DNA of 64,000 bases, taken from contig CP048716.1 in NCBI GenBank assembly GCA_022641835.1, positions 434,001 to 498,000 of the forward strand. Reading direction: 5' to 3'. Below are positions 37,657-46,956 of the stretch, piece after piece. The translations under genes were made by a program, and so were the position numbers. The notes under the pieces are model-generated. The model had not been told where the DNA came from. It did not search any database and saw only the letters and a list, made by a program, of their open reading frames with translations. Position 1 is the first letter of the stretch. Each line of letters starts with the position of its first letter. This DNA comes from Petasospora fabianii. Lineage: Eukaryota; Ascomycota; Saccharomycetes; Phaffomycetales; Wickerhamomycetaceae.

Positions 37657-38992
37657 GGCTTTTCAAGTCTGAAATAAAAGTCAATCTGGGAGGTTAATCT
37701 CGGGAAACATTGAGGAAGAGGTGTGGGGGAACCAGTGGGGCTTTATAGGAGCCATTTAATGGGGTAAAGACAAAATACACGATGGCGCATAAAGTCCGGG
37801 GTTGGCCCCACTCGCGTATACACACTCTCTCGAGCAAAATAGCCGGCCCTCTTACAGCTCGCCTCTATGAACAGGATACGCAAAGGTTTACCCTGAGCTG
37901 GTACGTATATATTGTATGATATGGTATGTAACCACTGTTGTGCTTTACCTGCGCGCGTCTATTGCTCAGATGCCTCATGAACCATTACACTGTATTGTTC
38001 CCGGCTATCTCACGTATGATCTCTATCGGCTCTTCACCTACTACAACACCTTCGAACTTAACCCGATGCAGATGAATTCTCGGTTCAATTCATCACTCAA
38101 CCTTTTAGAATGTCAGCAGCTTACTGCTTACAGCTCTAGAGAAAGCTAAAGTCAAATCTCGTGTTCCTCAATAGTCAAGCGCCTGATAGCCGACGCTTTT
38201 GCCGCGATGGAACAGCCGGCAGATCTAATCGTTAATCATCGACTCCTGACTCCACATTAAAGATCGACGACGTCAAATACATGTGATACATGTGACTGTG
38301 CAGGGTTCAATCGGTGCTCAAAAGGAAGCTACCACACCCGATCTCTCTGGTTTACACTTTGAACTATGCTATTATCAAGAGTCAACTGCAGTTGAGGTTA
38401 AGTATAATTTAGTGTTGGTGTTTGGGTGTAACATCTTTATGCGTGTGAGGTGTTCGGGTTACTAAATAATATATACAAGGTCTTTCAAAAAGTAGCATTG
38501 AAGTGCTCTCATGGGGGCAAAAGATACTCATATCAATTTAAAATATTGTGTGTGATTTTTAGCAGAGCTGTAGATGATTTAAACAAGAGGTTTTTTCAAG
38601 ACGAATGAAATTTTAATTAGATCTTTGTATTTAAATATAAGCTCAGAGAGTGAAAGCTATGTTGATTCCATTTAGATAGGATCAGATGTAACTAAATATT
38701 TCAAAGACCATCAGAAGAACTTGATATACATTGCACTCCAATGATCCGAAAATGAATATACACTGCAAAGAATAAAGAACACCCTTCTCCCTGGATATAA
38801 TTCCCATGATACTAATGGGGTCCAGAGTCACTTTGGGTGCACGTGAACCATCACGTGCCAGCCGATATCCGCGACAAAGCCGGCCCCGGAGCGATGACTG
38901 CCCAAAGATTTTTTGACTCGAGATCAACACTCCGTCTTTGCCATTTGGCACTCATCGCCACCACCAAACACCACTTTACACAGACTCGGACC
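37657..38992. other. 1.3-kb intergenic region
   Basis: Divergent promoters of the polyol dehydrogenase and YAH1. The middle, about 38400-38800, is AT-rich. A 77-codon frame at 37916-38149 looks like chance. A pair of CACGTG boxes lies near YAH1. No tRNA: one GGTTCAATC stretch near 38303 lacks a matching A box. Confidence 0.6.
38840..38857. promoter_or_regulatory. CACGTG pair upstream of YAH1
   Basis: CACGTG at 38840-38845 and 38852-38857, 12 bases apart, 135-153 bases before the YAH1 start. The second lies in TCACGTG, the Cbf1 form. Control of an Fe-S biogenesis gene by Cbf1 is an inference. Confidence 0.45.
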
Positions 38993-39520
38993 ATGTGGAA
39001 AAATATCGCCAGTACACTGAGACCTGTCCATCGGGGACTTTTACACCAGACACCAATCACCCGCACACTCCCTATCACCGTGCGCTGGCCATCTCCCAAT
39101 CAGATGCCGCTGATTAGAAATTTCCACTACACACCAATCAATCAGCATGGACACATACACAAGCCAAAGCCTGGTGAGGAGCTGCATGTTACATTCATCA
39201 CTAAGGAAGGTGAACAACTGACGTACGAAGTTGCAGAGGGTGATAGCATTTTGGACATTGCACAGCACTATAACCTTGACATGGAAGGTGCATGTGGTGG
39301 TTCGTGCGCATGCTCCACATGCCACGTTATCGTTGATCCAGATTTTTATGATGAGATCCCAGAACCAGATGATGATGAAAATGATATGTTGGATTTGGCA
39401 TTTGGCTTAACGGAGACTTCTAGACTCGGTTGTTGTATCAAGATGACTAAGGAAATTGATGGCATCAGAGTCGCACTCCCAGCCATGACCCGTAATGTTT
39501 CCTCATCGGACTTTTCTTGA
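38993..39520 (+). CDS. YAH1: Mitochondrial [2Fe-2S] ferredoxin (adrenodoxin type)
   Basis: 175 residues from the ATG at 38993; two further in-frame Mets upstream would add 33 or 52 residues, but Met-Trp-Lys-Asn-Ile-Ala-Ser-Thr-Leu-Arg starts a normal presequence. Yah1 passes electrons from Arh1 to Fe-S cluster and heme A synthesis in the matrix. The mature part has the adrenodoxin cluster motif Cys-Gly-Gly-Ser-Cys-Ala-Cys-Ser-Thr-Cys and the distant fourth ligand in Arg-Leu-Gly-Cys-Cys. The acidic partner-binding helix is visible (Glu-Pro-Asp-Asp-Asp-Glu-Asn-Asp-Met-Leu-Asp). Confidence 0.95.
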   Translation: MWKNIASTLRPVHRGLLHQTPITRTLPITVRWPSPNQMPLIRNFHYTPINQHGHIHKPKPGEELHVTFITKEGEQLTYEVAEGDSILDIAQHYNLDMEGACGGSCACSTCHVIVDPDFYDEIPEPDDDENDMLDLAFGLTETSRLGCCIKMTKEIDGIRVALPAMTRNVSSSDFS

Positions 39521-41255
39521 GGGATGCGAAGCGGCCCAAACAATATTGCATTGCATTCAAACAATTTCATTTCTCCCTATTTATTGGCTCGAGTTGTCCC
39601 TCTACACCGGTTTGAAGGCTCCTTGTGATGTCCACTATTGATAGAGTAATCGTTCTTCTACCCCTTCACCCCCTCCCTACACACTGGACGAGTTGTGTGG
39701 TACATCACTTCAACTGATAAAGTCAGAACAATTTTCAACAACTTTGATGGCTGCATTATGGCTAATAGTCATTTGACATTTTTTTCCATATGGATTGGGT
39801 TACTCTTCCTTTCTTGGTTCACGGGACAAAGCAGCGCTTGTCTGCGCCAGTGGGGTGTCGTTCAGTCTTATACATACTAATTCTGTTACTTTCATATCGA
39901 TTGAACAGAATAATTGCAGCTTGTCTTGTACATTGAATTACCCAGGTCATTTACCGTTGTAGTCATCAGTTATGTGGGGATTAGATCATCACACCAACTA
40001 ATCTCTCCTATCGAGGTTGTTTCCTCAATGAAGTTGAGACAGACTGCTGCCTCTAGTTGAAGATCTGGCATTATCTTAGCATATTCTTGCACTTTATTTA
40101 TGGTGGCCAACATGTGCTTCATGTCACACTGGCGCTTGTTCGGTGAGAGTAGTGCTTGTTTTGTGCTACTAATGCATCTGCCTTTTTGAATCATAGAGCT
40201 CCTATTGTCAATTTCAAATGCAAGATATGAAGTTTATAGAGGCTGATAGAGACAGAATCTGATTGGACTGTCAACTTGGTACTCCACAGATGCGGGTGTG
40301 TCTGTCTATATGCGGATCCCCTCTTCGAATTATCCTCAACAACCACTCGTGCTTCGATCCGCTGATACGAGCTACACACATACATCTTACGATGCCAGCG
40401 AAGCCTAGTTCTCCTTGTTGTAAACCTTTTGGAGATTTTGAGTGTGACACTTGCCACTACGACGGAGACAGTATGAGTATTTGCTAAACGACAGGTACCA
40501 GGGCCATAGCTTAGGTCACCTGGTTGTGACAATTGATCCGTTGAAGGCGTTTCCCAGCAAACAGAGATAAAGATATGGATTCTCGTATGGTTTTCATAGC
40601 GTGATGTTTGGTTTGTGGGCCCCTGAGCCGTTCACGTCAACAGATCTACTCCGAGCCAACGGTCGGCTGGGGGAGGCAAAAGCGGGTGTTCATGATCTGT
40701 CGGCGATTGGTGCACAACTAAGGAATGAATTTTAAGATTTTTGGGGTAATTGGGGTATATAGAGGTTTTGTATCAAAATTACAAAAAGGTTCAAATGACT
40801 GAGTCTCTGAATTGAACAGTTATCTTGTGATGTTGGAGAGACAAACAAGGCTAAGATTCCGTCAGGTGGTGCGTGCTCCTACCGAAGAGTCTTATATGCG
40901 TGTTTAATGAGGCTATTGTTGGGCGAGATCTAGAGTTCAGGATGGCAGTTTCGATATTAAACGTCCATTAAAGATGAGAGTTATTGATCAAAGATATAAT
41001 AAATCATACTTTTAGACCATCTAGTACTCATTCAAGGGCAAAGATTCCCCTAACTCCTAGAAATACTCGCATATATGTTCTGCATCAGGGTCCGCCGCGC
41101 ACACATAAATTTTGTTGGGACGCCAGACTGTAGATGTTCGGAATTGGCACCCGTTCAATGTGAGTTATAAAGGAGTTGAGCCTCGTCCAGTAGTTCTGGC
41201 ACGTTCCAGTCACTTAGCTCAAAGGTGCGCTCAAACCATCGACAACCTCATCACA
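39521..41255. other. 1.7-kb intergenic region upstream of OLE1
   Basis: The long upstream region of OLE1, mostly without structure I can name. It contains a possible 31-codon Cys-rich frame (40392-40487), described separately, and a CCGAGCCAACGGTCGG-like GC patch near 40650. A TATATG-type element lies near 41071, and the stretch from there to 41255 is the probable OLE1 core promoter and leader. Confidence 0.55.
40392..40487 (+). CDS. Possible 31-aa Cys-rich peptide
   Basis: A 31-codon frame begins Met-Pro-Ala-Lys-Pro-Ser-Ser-Pro-Cys-Cys and continues with Cys-Asp-Thr-Cys and a Cys as last residue; 5 of 31 residues are Cys. Size and composition would fit a small metallothionein-like or metal-binding peptide, but no family signature is present. 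The frame is open upstream to 40263, so the true start is uncertain. It could easily be chance in a long intergenic gap. Confidence 0.2.
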   Translation: MPAKPSSPCCKPFGDFECDTCHYDGDSMSIC

Positions 41256-42701
41256 ATGGAGACCGAGAAGCCTAATGAGCCGGTCCTCGAGACCGTTGAT
41301 GTGCTCAAGGCCAACATCATCGCTGCTGGAACAAACAAGAAGACTAAGCGTATCGTGAACGGATTTGGTGGCATGATGGGATCCAAGGAAATGACCGCTC
41401 CACATTTCGATGAACAGGCTGGCGTTGCCGATATTCTTGAGAAGGATGCACAGGAGAAGGCCAAATGGGCTAAGAAGAAGCACATTTCTGAGCAGCCATG
41501 GACGCTGCAGAACTGGCATCAGCATATTAATTGGTTGAACATGATGCTTGTTATCTTCTTCCCACTGTTTGGTCTTTACTTGTCTCTTAACACACCACTA
41601 AAGTGGCAGACTGCTGCCTTTGCCGTGTTCCATTACTCTTGTTCTGGTATCTCAATCACTGGAGGTTACCATAGACTTTGGTCCCATAAGGCTTACGATG
41701 CCCATTGGCCACTTAGAATCTTTTACGCATTGTTTGGTGCTGCTGCCGTTGAAGGATCCATCAAATGGTGGGGTCACTCTCATAGAATCCACCATAGATA
41801 CACCGATACCAACAGAGATCCATATGATGCCAGAAAGGGATTCTGGTACTCTCATTTGGGATGGATGCTCGTCAAGCCAAACCCAAAATACAAAGCTCGT
41901 GCTGATATCGCTGATCTCATTGATGACTGGATCGTTCGTGTCCAGCATAAGCACTACTTGCTCATTATGTTAGTGATGGGATACATCTACCCTATGCTTA
42001 TCTGTGGCTACTTCTTTAACGACTACAAAGGTGGTTTTGTCTACGCTGGTATTCTCAGAGCTTTTTCTATCCAACAGGCTACTTTCTGCGTTAACTCTCT
42101 TGCTCATTGGATTGGTGTTCAACCATTCGATGACAGAAGAACCCCAAGAGATCATTGGATCACTGCTCTTGTCACTTTTGGTGAAGGTTATCACAATTTC
42201 CACCACGAGTTCCCATCAGATTACAGAAACGCCATCAAGTGGTGGCAATTTGACCCAACCAAGGCACTCATTTGGATTTCATCCAAGCTTGGTCTTGCCT
42301 ACAACTTGAAAACTTTCTCACAAAACGCCATTGAGCAAGGCCTCGTTCAGCAACAGCAGAAAAAGCTTGATGCCATGAGACGTAAGTTGAATTGGGGTAC
42401 TCCACTCTCCAACTTACCAGTCTGGGACAAGGCTGAGTTCCTTGAGAAGTGTAAAGAGGGTAAAGGACTTGTCATTATCAATGGCATTGTTCACGATGTG
42501 TCCGGTTACATCTCTGAACATCCAGGTGGTGAACCATTACTCAGGGCGTCGTTGGGTAAGGATGCCACTAAGGCTTTCAATGGTGGCGTTTACTTGCACG
42601 CCAACGCTGCTCACAATCTGTTAGCTACTATGAGAGTCGCTGTGATGAGAGACTCCGTTGGTCAACGTAGAGCTGAGCTGGAGTTAAAGAAGAGCCAGTA
42701 A
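41256..42701 (+). CDS. OLE1: Delta-9 fatty acid desaturase with cytochrome b5 domain
   Basis: 481 residues from the ATG at 41256; the frame is open to 41112, but those 48 residues look like leader. Ole1 introduces the first double bond into stearoyl- and palmitoyl-CoA at the ER membrane. The three His boxes are present: His-Arg-Leu-Trp-Ser-His (139-144), His-Arg-Ile-His-His (176-180) and His-Asn-Phe-His-His near 320. Membrane segments lie near 93-133 and 230-260. The C-terminal cytochrome b5 domain has the heme motif His-Pro-Gly-Gly. Length is slightly under the 510 of S. cerevisiae. Confidence 0.97.
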   Translation: METEKPNEPVLETVDVLKANIIAAGTNKKTKRIVNGFGGMMGSKEMTAPHFDEQAGVADILEKDAQEKAKWAKKKHISEQPWTLQNWHQHINWLNMMLVIFFPLFGLYLSLNTPLKWQTAAFAVFHYSCSGISITGGYHRLWSHKAYDAHWPLRIFYALFGAAAVEGSIKWWGHSHRIHHRYTDTNRDPYDARKGFWYSHLGWMLVKPNPKYKARADIADLIDDWIVRVQHKHYLLIMLVMGYIYPMLICGYFFNDYKGGFVYAGILRAFSIQQATFCVNSLAHWIGVQPFDDRRTPRDHWITALVTFGEGYHNFHHEFPSDYRNAIKWWQFDPTKALIWISSKLGLAYNLKTFSQNAIEQGLVQQQQKKLDAMRRKLNWGTPLSNLPVWDKAEFLEKCKEGKGLVIINGIVHDVSGYISEHPGGEPLLRASLGKDATKAFNGGVYLHANAAHNLLATMRVAVMRDSVGQRRAELELKKSQ

Positions 42702-43293
42702 CGGGTGATACAATAAGAGAAAAGAAGAAAGAAAGAAAAAAAAATATGTAAGAGAAAGTGAAACTCACCAATCTTTTCTATTTTATAATTTATGAATTGA
42801 TGATTTTTGGAGCTCATCTGTAATAATGAACTGCAGTGCGCATGTGACTACGGGATTGCCTTTGTCCACTTAATGGGGGCTCCGTGTTGAGGTCTGAGAT
42901 CGATTTCGTATTTTTCATCGCGTAACCGGGACAACGGTGATATATCAGATCAGCGATGAGATGCTGCAATCTTCCCAGGGGGAAATAAGATGGAGGAGAA
43001 CACAAAGGCATTAATTATGGCTACATGACTTATGCTGTATCAACAGTTAGAGCATATGGCCCCAGCACAATGGCCATGGGGCACGCCGATAGCACCGGCT
43101 GCGAGTGAACGTGTCACTCCGGACCGCCACATATCGCGCTTTTAAGGGGACACTTGCTGCCTGGGCCCCACCGCCCCGCCGGTGAGATTAGCCGCTGAGG
43201 GAAAAGTTGATTTCATCTTTTACTCTTCTCTCTACCACTTACCCACACGGCTCATCACCATCTAGCAGCAGATACATTACCCAATTGCTGCCA
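42702..43293. other. Intergenic region OLE1 / GH63-like
   Basis: 592 bases. A purine-rich stretch follows the OLE1 stop (42716-42760). The part near 43070-43190 is GC-rich, with AGGGG and GGGGCCCC-like runs that could be stress or Mig1-type sites. No supported gene. Confidence 0.55.
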
Positions 43294-46200
43294 ATGGTTA
43301 GAAGAACACAGTCTACGGCGCACCTCACGGGCCTCACCGCTGAGGAGAAGCGTCTTGAGGAGGATAGGGGTAGGCAGAAGTACTGGCGCCGCTGGGGGCC
43401 ATACCTCTCCGAACGCCAATGGGGAGTGGTCCGTGAGGATTACTCCTATGATGGTAATGCCTGGGAGTCCTTCACTTTTGACGACTCCCGCTCAAGAGCA
43501 TACCGTTGGGGTGAAGACGGTCTTGCCGGTGTCTCCGATAACCATCAATTGCTCTGCTTCTCCCTCGCACTCTGGAATGAGCAGGACCACATCCTCAAGG
43601 AGAAGGCTTTTGGTCTTACTGGTCCACAGGGTAACCATGGTGAGGACGTTAAGGAGACATATTTTTACGTTGACAACACTCCGACTCACTCTTACATGAA
43701 GTACGTCTACAAGTACCCACATGCAAGGTTCCCATACGAGGACTTGGTAAAGACGAACGCTGAGAGATCGAGAGAAGAGAGAGAATATGAATTGGCAGAC
43801 ACTGGTGTCTTTGATGATAATGCATATTTTGATGTTGTGTTTGAGATGGCCAAGGAAGACGATGAGGAGCTATGTTTCAGAGTCACTGCTTATAACAGGG
43901 GCGATAAGCCTGCACCACTTCACTTGCTCCCACAGGTGGTTTATAGAAACACCTGGGCCTGGGGTCACGATGACTACAAGCCAGAGTTAAAACAGCAAGA
44001 TTCCAGTACAATCAAGATGTCACACAAGAAGTTTGGTGACCCGCGCTCAATTATTTTTGCGCCATCTCCAGGTCTCACTGAGAACCATCCAGATGTTGAA
44101 CCGCAATTGTTGTTCACCGAGAATGAGACCAACAGAAAGAAGTTATATGACCAGGAAAACACAGTAAAGTACACCAAGGATGCCTTCCACGATTATGTTG
44201 TCAATGAGAAGAACGACGTTGTTAACCCAGACTCCACTGGTACCAAGGCTTGTGCCTGGTTCTCATTCGATGAGGATGGTGGTGTTCCACCAGGTGACTA
44301 CGTCACAGTAAGATACAAGTTCACCAAGGCCACTAACCAGTACACAATTGACGAAGAAAGCTTTGACCAGGTCTTCCACAGACGTGAACAGGAGGCTGAT
44401 CGCTTCTACTGGCGTATCACGCCATTCCCAATCTCTGAAGAGCTTCGTCAGATCCAACGTCAGGCATTCGCCGGTATGCTTTGGACCAAACAATTTTACC
44501 ATTTCATCCAAGAAGACTGGTATAAAGGTGATCCACAAACACCTAAGCCCCCACAAAACAGAGCGAATGGAAGAAACAAAGAATGGAAGCATATGTACAT
44601 TGATGATGTCCTCTCTCTCCCCGATAAGTTTGAGTACAACTTCTTTGCCTCTTGGGACACTGCTTTCCACTGTATCCCTATTGCATTGATCGATCCAGAT
44701 TTTGCAAAGAAACAGCTTGACCTCTTGACTAGAGAGTGGTACATGCATCCAAATGGTCAAATCCCAGCTTATGAATGGAACTTTAGTGATGTTAACCCAC
44801 CGGTGCATGCATGGGCCACTTTCAGAGTGTACAAGCTTGAGAGAAAGATGTATGGTCGTACCGACGATATGTTCTTGGAGAGAGTGTTCCAAAAGTTGCT
44901 GTTGAACTTCACCTGGTGGGTCAACAGAAAGGATTATGATGGTAACAACGTCTTCGAAGGTGGCTTCTTGGGTTTGGATAACATTGGTATCTTCAACAGA
45001 TCTGAGCCATTGCCAACTGGAGGAAGACTAGAGCAGGCTGACTCCACAGGCTGGATGGCCTTCTTCTGCCTACAGATGTTGAACATTGCATTGGAGTTGG
45101 CTAAGAAGAGACCGGTCTACGAGGATATTGCCTCAAAGTTCTTTGAACACTTCTTGTTGATTGCTGATGCCATGACATTCACGTCCCCAGGTGTCAATGC
45201 AAATGGTCTGGAAAAGGTTGAGGAGTCATTGTGGAACGAGGACGATGAGTTCTACTATGATGCTATTGCTTGGGATGAAGGTAGCAGCAGACAACAGTTG
45301 CCAGTGAGATCTCTTGTTGGTTTGATCCCATTGTATGCCTCATTGACCTTGGAGCCACAGCTATTGGAAAGATTCCCAGGATTCAAGAAAAGATTGAATT
45401 GGTTCATTGAAAAAAGAAGCTCTGTCGCCACTAGAAACATTGCTAGTATGGGTAAGAAGGGTGTTGGTGAGAGATTGCTTCTTGCTTTGGTCAACGAGGA
45501 CAGATTGAAGGCCATCTTGAAGAGAATGCTCGATGAAACGGAGTTCTTATCCGACTACGGAATTAGATCTTTGTCCAAGTATCATGAGAAACACCCATAC
45601 TCTTGGTTTGTCAATGGACAGGACTACTCCATTACATATGTCTCTGGTGAGTCAGACTCTGGTTTGTTTGGTGGTAACTCGAATTGGAGAGGTCCAATCT
45701 GGTTCCCAACCAACTTCTTGATTGTTGAGTCGCTCCAAAGATTCTTCCTTTACTACGGTGCTGGTTTTAAGGTTGAGTGTCCAACCGGGTCAGGTAACAT
45801 GATGAACTTGGCACAGGTTGCCGAGTTCCTTCAGCACCGTTTGATCAAGATCTTCACTCAGGACGAAACTACTGGCGAGCGTCCATGTAATGGTGATGAT
45901 GCTCAGGCTTCTGTTGATGAGCACTTTGAGAATTACATCCCATTCTACGAGTACTTTGATGGTGATACAGGTCGTGGTCTTGGTGCATCCCATCAGTGTG
46001 GCTGGACAGGTCTTGTCGCTAAGTTGATTCAGGACACAGGTTTGACTATGAAATCAAGATCCGATGTCAAGACCCCAGCATTTAATGAGGATGAGCCAGA
46101 CTCTTACTTCCCTAAGTTTGCAAATTCACCAGTCCCAGGTCGTCTAGAGAGACGTCGCTCTTCCAAGTCTTTGGCTACATTGACAGCAGAGATTTTAGAG

Positions 46201-46452
46201 TTGGACGACGACGAGAGCATAGCATACACTCTCAACTTGAAGTCCAAGCCATCCAGTGCTGCCTTATCGAGAACTTCGACACTGTCTAGAATCTCTACAG
46301 GAGCGGCCAGTGATAATGATGGTTCTGACGGTGAGGATGACAAGCAGTTGCTGACTCAGATCAGAAGTGCTATGGATAGATTCACGGACCAGGAGGAGGG
46401 CGAAGAAGAGGATCCATTCTCGAGTGACGAGTTTGAGGCCCATGACAGTTGA
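43294..46452 (+). CDS. Large glycoside hydrolase, GH63-like
   Basis: 1052 residues from the first ATG (43294). The sequence resembles the widespread fungal and bacterial GH63-type glucosidases: Arg-Glu-Asp-Tyr-Ser ... Gly-Asn-Ala-Trp near the start, Phe-Ala-Ser-Trp-Asp-Thr-Ala-Phe-His in the (alpha/alpha)6 barrel, and Gly-Gly-Asn-Ser-Asn-Trp-Arg-Gly-Pro-Ile-Trp-Phe-Pro late. No signal peptide or membrane anchor is seen, unlike Cwh41 (ER glucosidase I), so a cytosolic enzyme on alpha-glucosides is likely. The C-terminal 120 residues are acidic and Ser-rich with Arg-Arg-Ser-Ser. S. cerevisiae has no close counterpart that I know of. Substrate not determinable here. Confidence 0.75.
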   Translation: MVRRTQSTAHLTGLTAEEKRLEEDRGRQKYWRRWGPYLSERQWGVVREDYSYDGNAWESFTFDDSRSRAYRWGEDGLAGVSDNHQLLCFSLALWNEQDHILKEKAFGLTGPQGNHGEDVKETYFYVDNTPTHSYMKYVYKYPHARFPYEDLVKTNAERSREEREYELADTGVFDDNAYFDVVFEMAKEDDEELCFRVTAYNRGDKPAPLHLLPQVVYRNTWAWGHDDYKPELKQQDSSTIKMSHKKFGDPRSIIFAPSPGLTENHPDVEPQLLFTENETNRKKLYDQENTVKYTKDAFHDYVVNEKNDVVNPDSTGTKACAWFSFDEDGGVPPGDYVTVRYKFTKATNQYTIDEESFDQVFHRREQEADRFYWRITPFPISEELRQIQRQAFAGMLWTKQFYHFIQEDWYKGDPQTPKPPQNRANGRNKEWKHMYIDDVLSLPDKFEYNFFASWDTAFHCIPIALIDPDFAKKQLDLLTREWYMHPNGQIPAYEWNFSDVNPPVHAWATFRVYKLERKMYGRTDDMFLERVFQKLLLNFTWWVNRKDYDGNNVFEGGFLGLDNIGIFNRSEPLPTGGRLEQADSTGWMAFFCLQMLNIALELAKKRPVYEDIASKFFEHFLLIADAMTFTSPGVNANGLEKVEESLWNEDDEFYYDAIAWDEGSSRQQLPVRSLVGLIPLYASLTLEPQLLERFPGFKKRLNWFIEKRSSVATRNIASMGKKGVGERLLLALVNEDRLKAILKRMLDETEFLSDYGIRSLSKYHEKHPYSWFVNGQDYSITYVSGESDSGLFGGNSNWRGPIWFPTNFLIVESLQRFFLYYGAGFKVECPTGSGNMMNLAQVAEFLQHRLIKIFTQDETTGERPCNGDDAQASVDEHFENYIPFYEYFDGDTGRGLGASHQCGWTGLVAKLIQDTGLTMKSRSDVKTPAFNEDEPDSYFPKFANSPVPGRLERRRSSKSLATLTAEILELDDDESIAYTLNLKSKPSSAALSRTSTLSRISTGAASDNDGSDGEDDKQLLTQIRSAMDRFTDQEEGEEEDPFSSDEFEAHDS

Positions 46453-46956
46453 TAAAGCTGCTTTGTACTTTGGTTTCGTTTTGAAGTTCATATTTGTACA
46501 GTATAGATCCCAATTACTGAAGGAATACTGCCTATTATTGCCAGGGTAGGCTTAGTGCTCATTTTTTCTGTCTAGAGAGAGCCTTTCTATGTTCTCATCG
46601 ACAACGAGATCGCGAAAATCTGGGGTGCGTCAAACTTTATCGGAGACTCTCTAAACAAAGGACGTTCTGATTGGGAACCTTGCAGCCGGTCCTTGGCGAT
46701 TGAGCTGCTAAGAGCCCTTTCTTTGTTCCTTGATTTGGCTTCCAAACTATATGTAGCTCCAGATCATTACATTACAGAAGTACTGCTAATCTGTTATGCC
46801 GGCCAGAAAACGTAAGACTAGTATTCCTTCAGGCTGAAGATTTCTGTCCCAGATCTCTCGACTATAAGTTGATTTGGTGCCCTTCATTAGGTGATTGCCT
46901 TTGCACAATGCCTAGGTTTTATAGAAGGACTCTTTAAAAAAAGAGAACGATAGCGA
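46453..46956. other. Intergenic region
   Basis: 504 bases between the GH63-like and Rua1-like genes, same orientation. No frame, RNA gene or clear motif. Confidence 0.6.

Noticed and set aside
38296-38320. GGTTCAATC stretch resembling a tRNA B box
   Set aside because: No A box at the right distance upstream, no cloverleaf pairing and no T-run terminator.
39970-40194. 74-codon minus-strand frame upstream of OLE1
   Set aside because: Fairly protein-like composition, but no recognisable motif or family and no supporting promoter or neighbour evidence.
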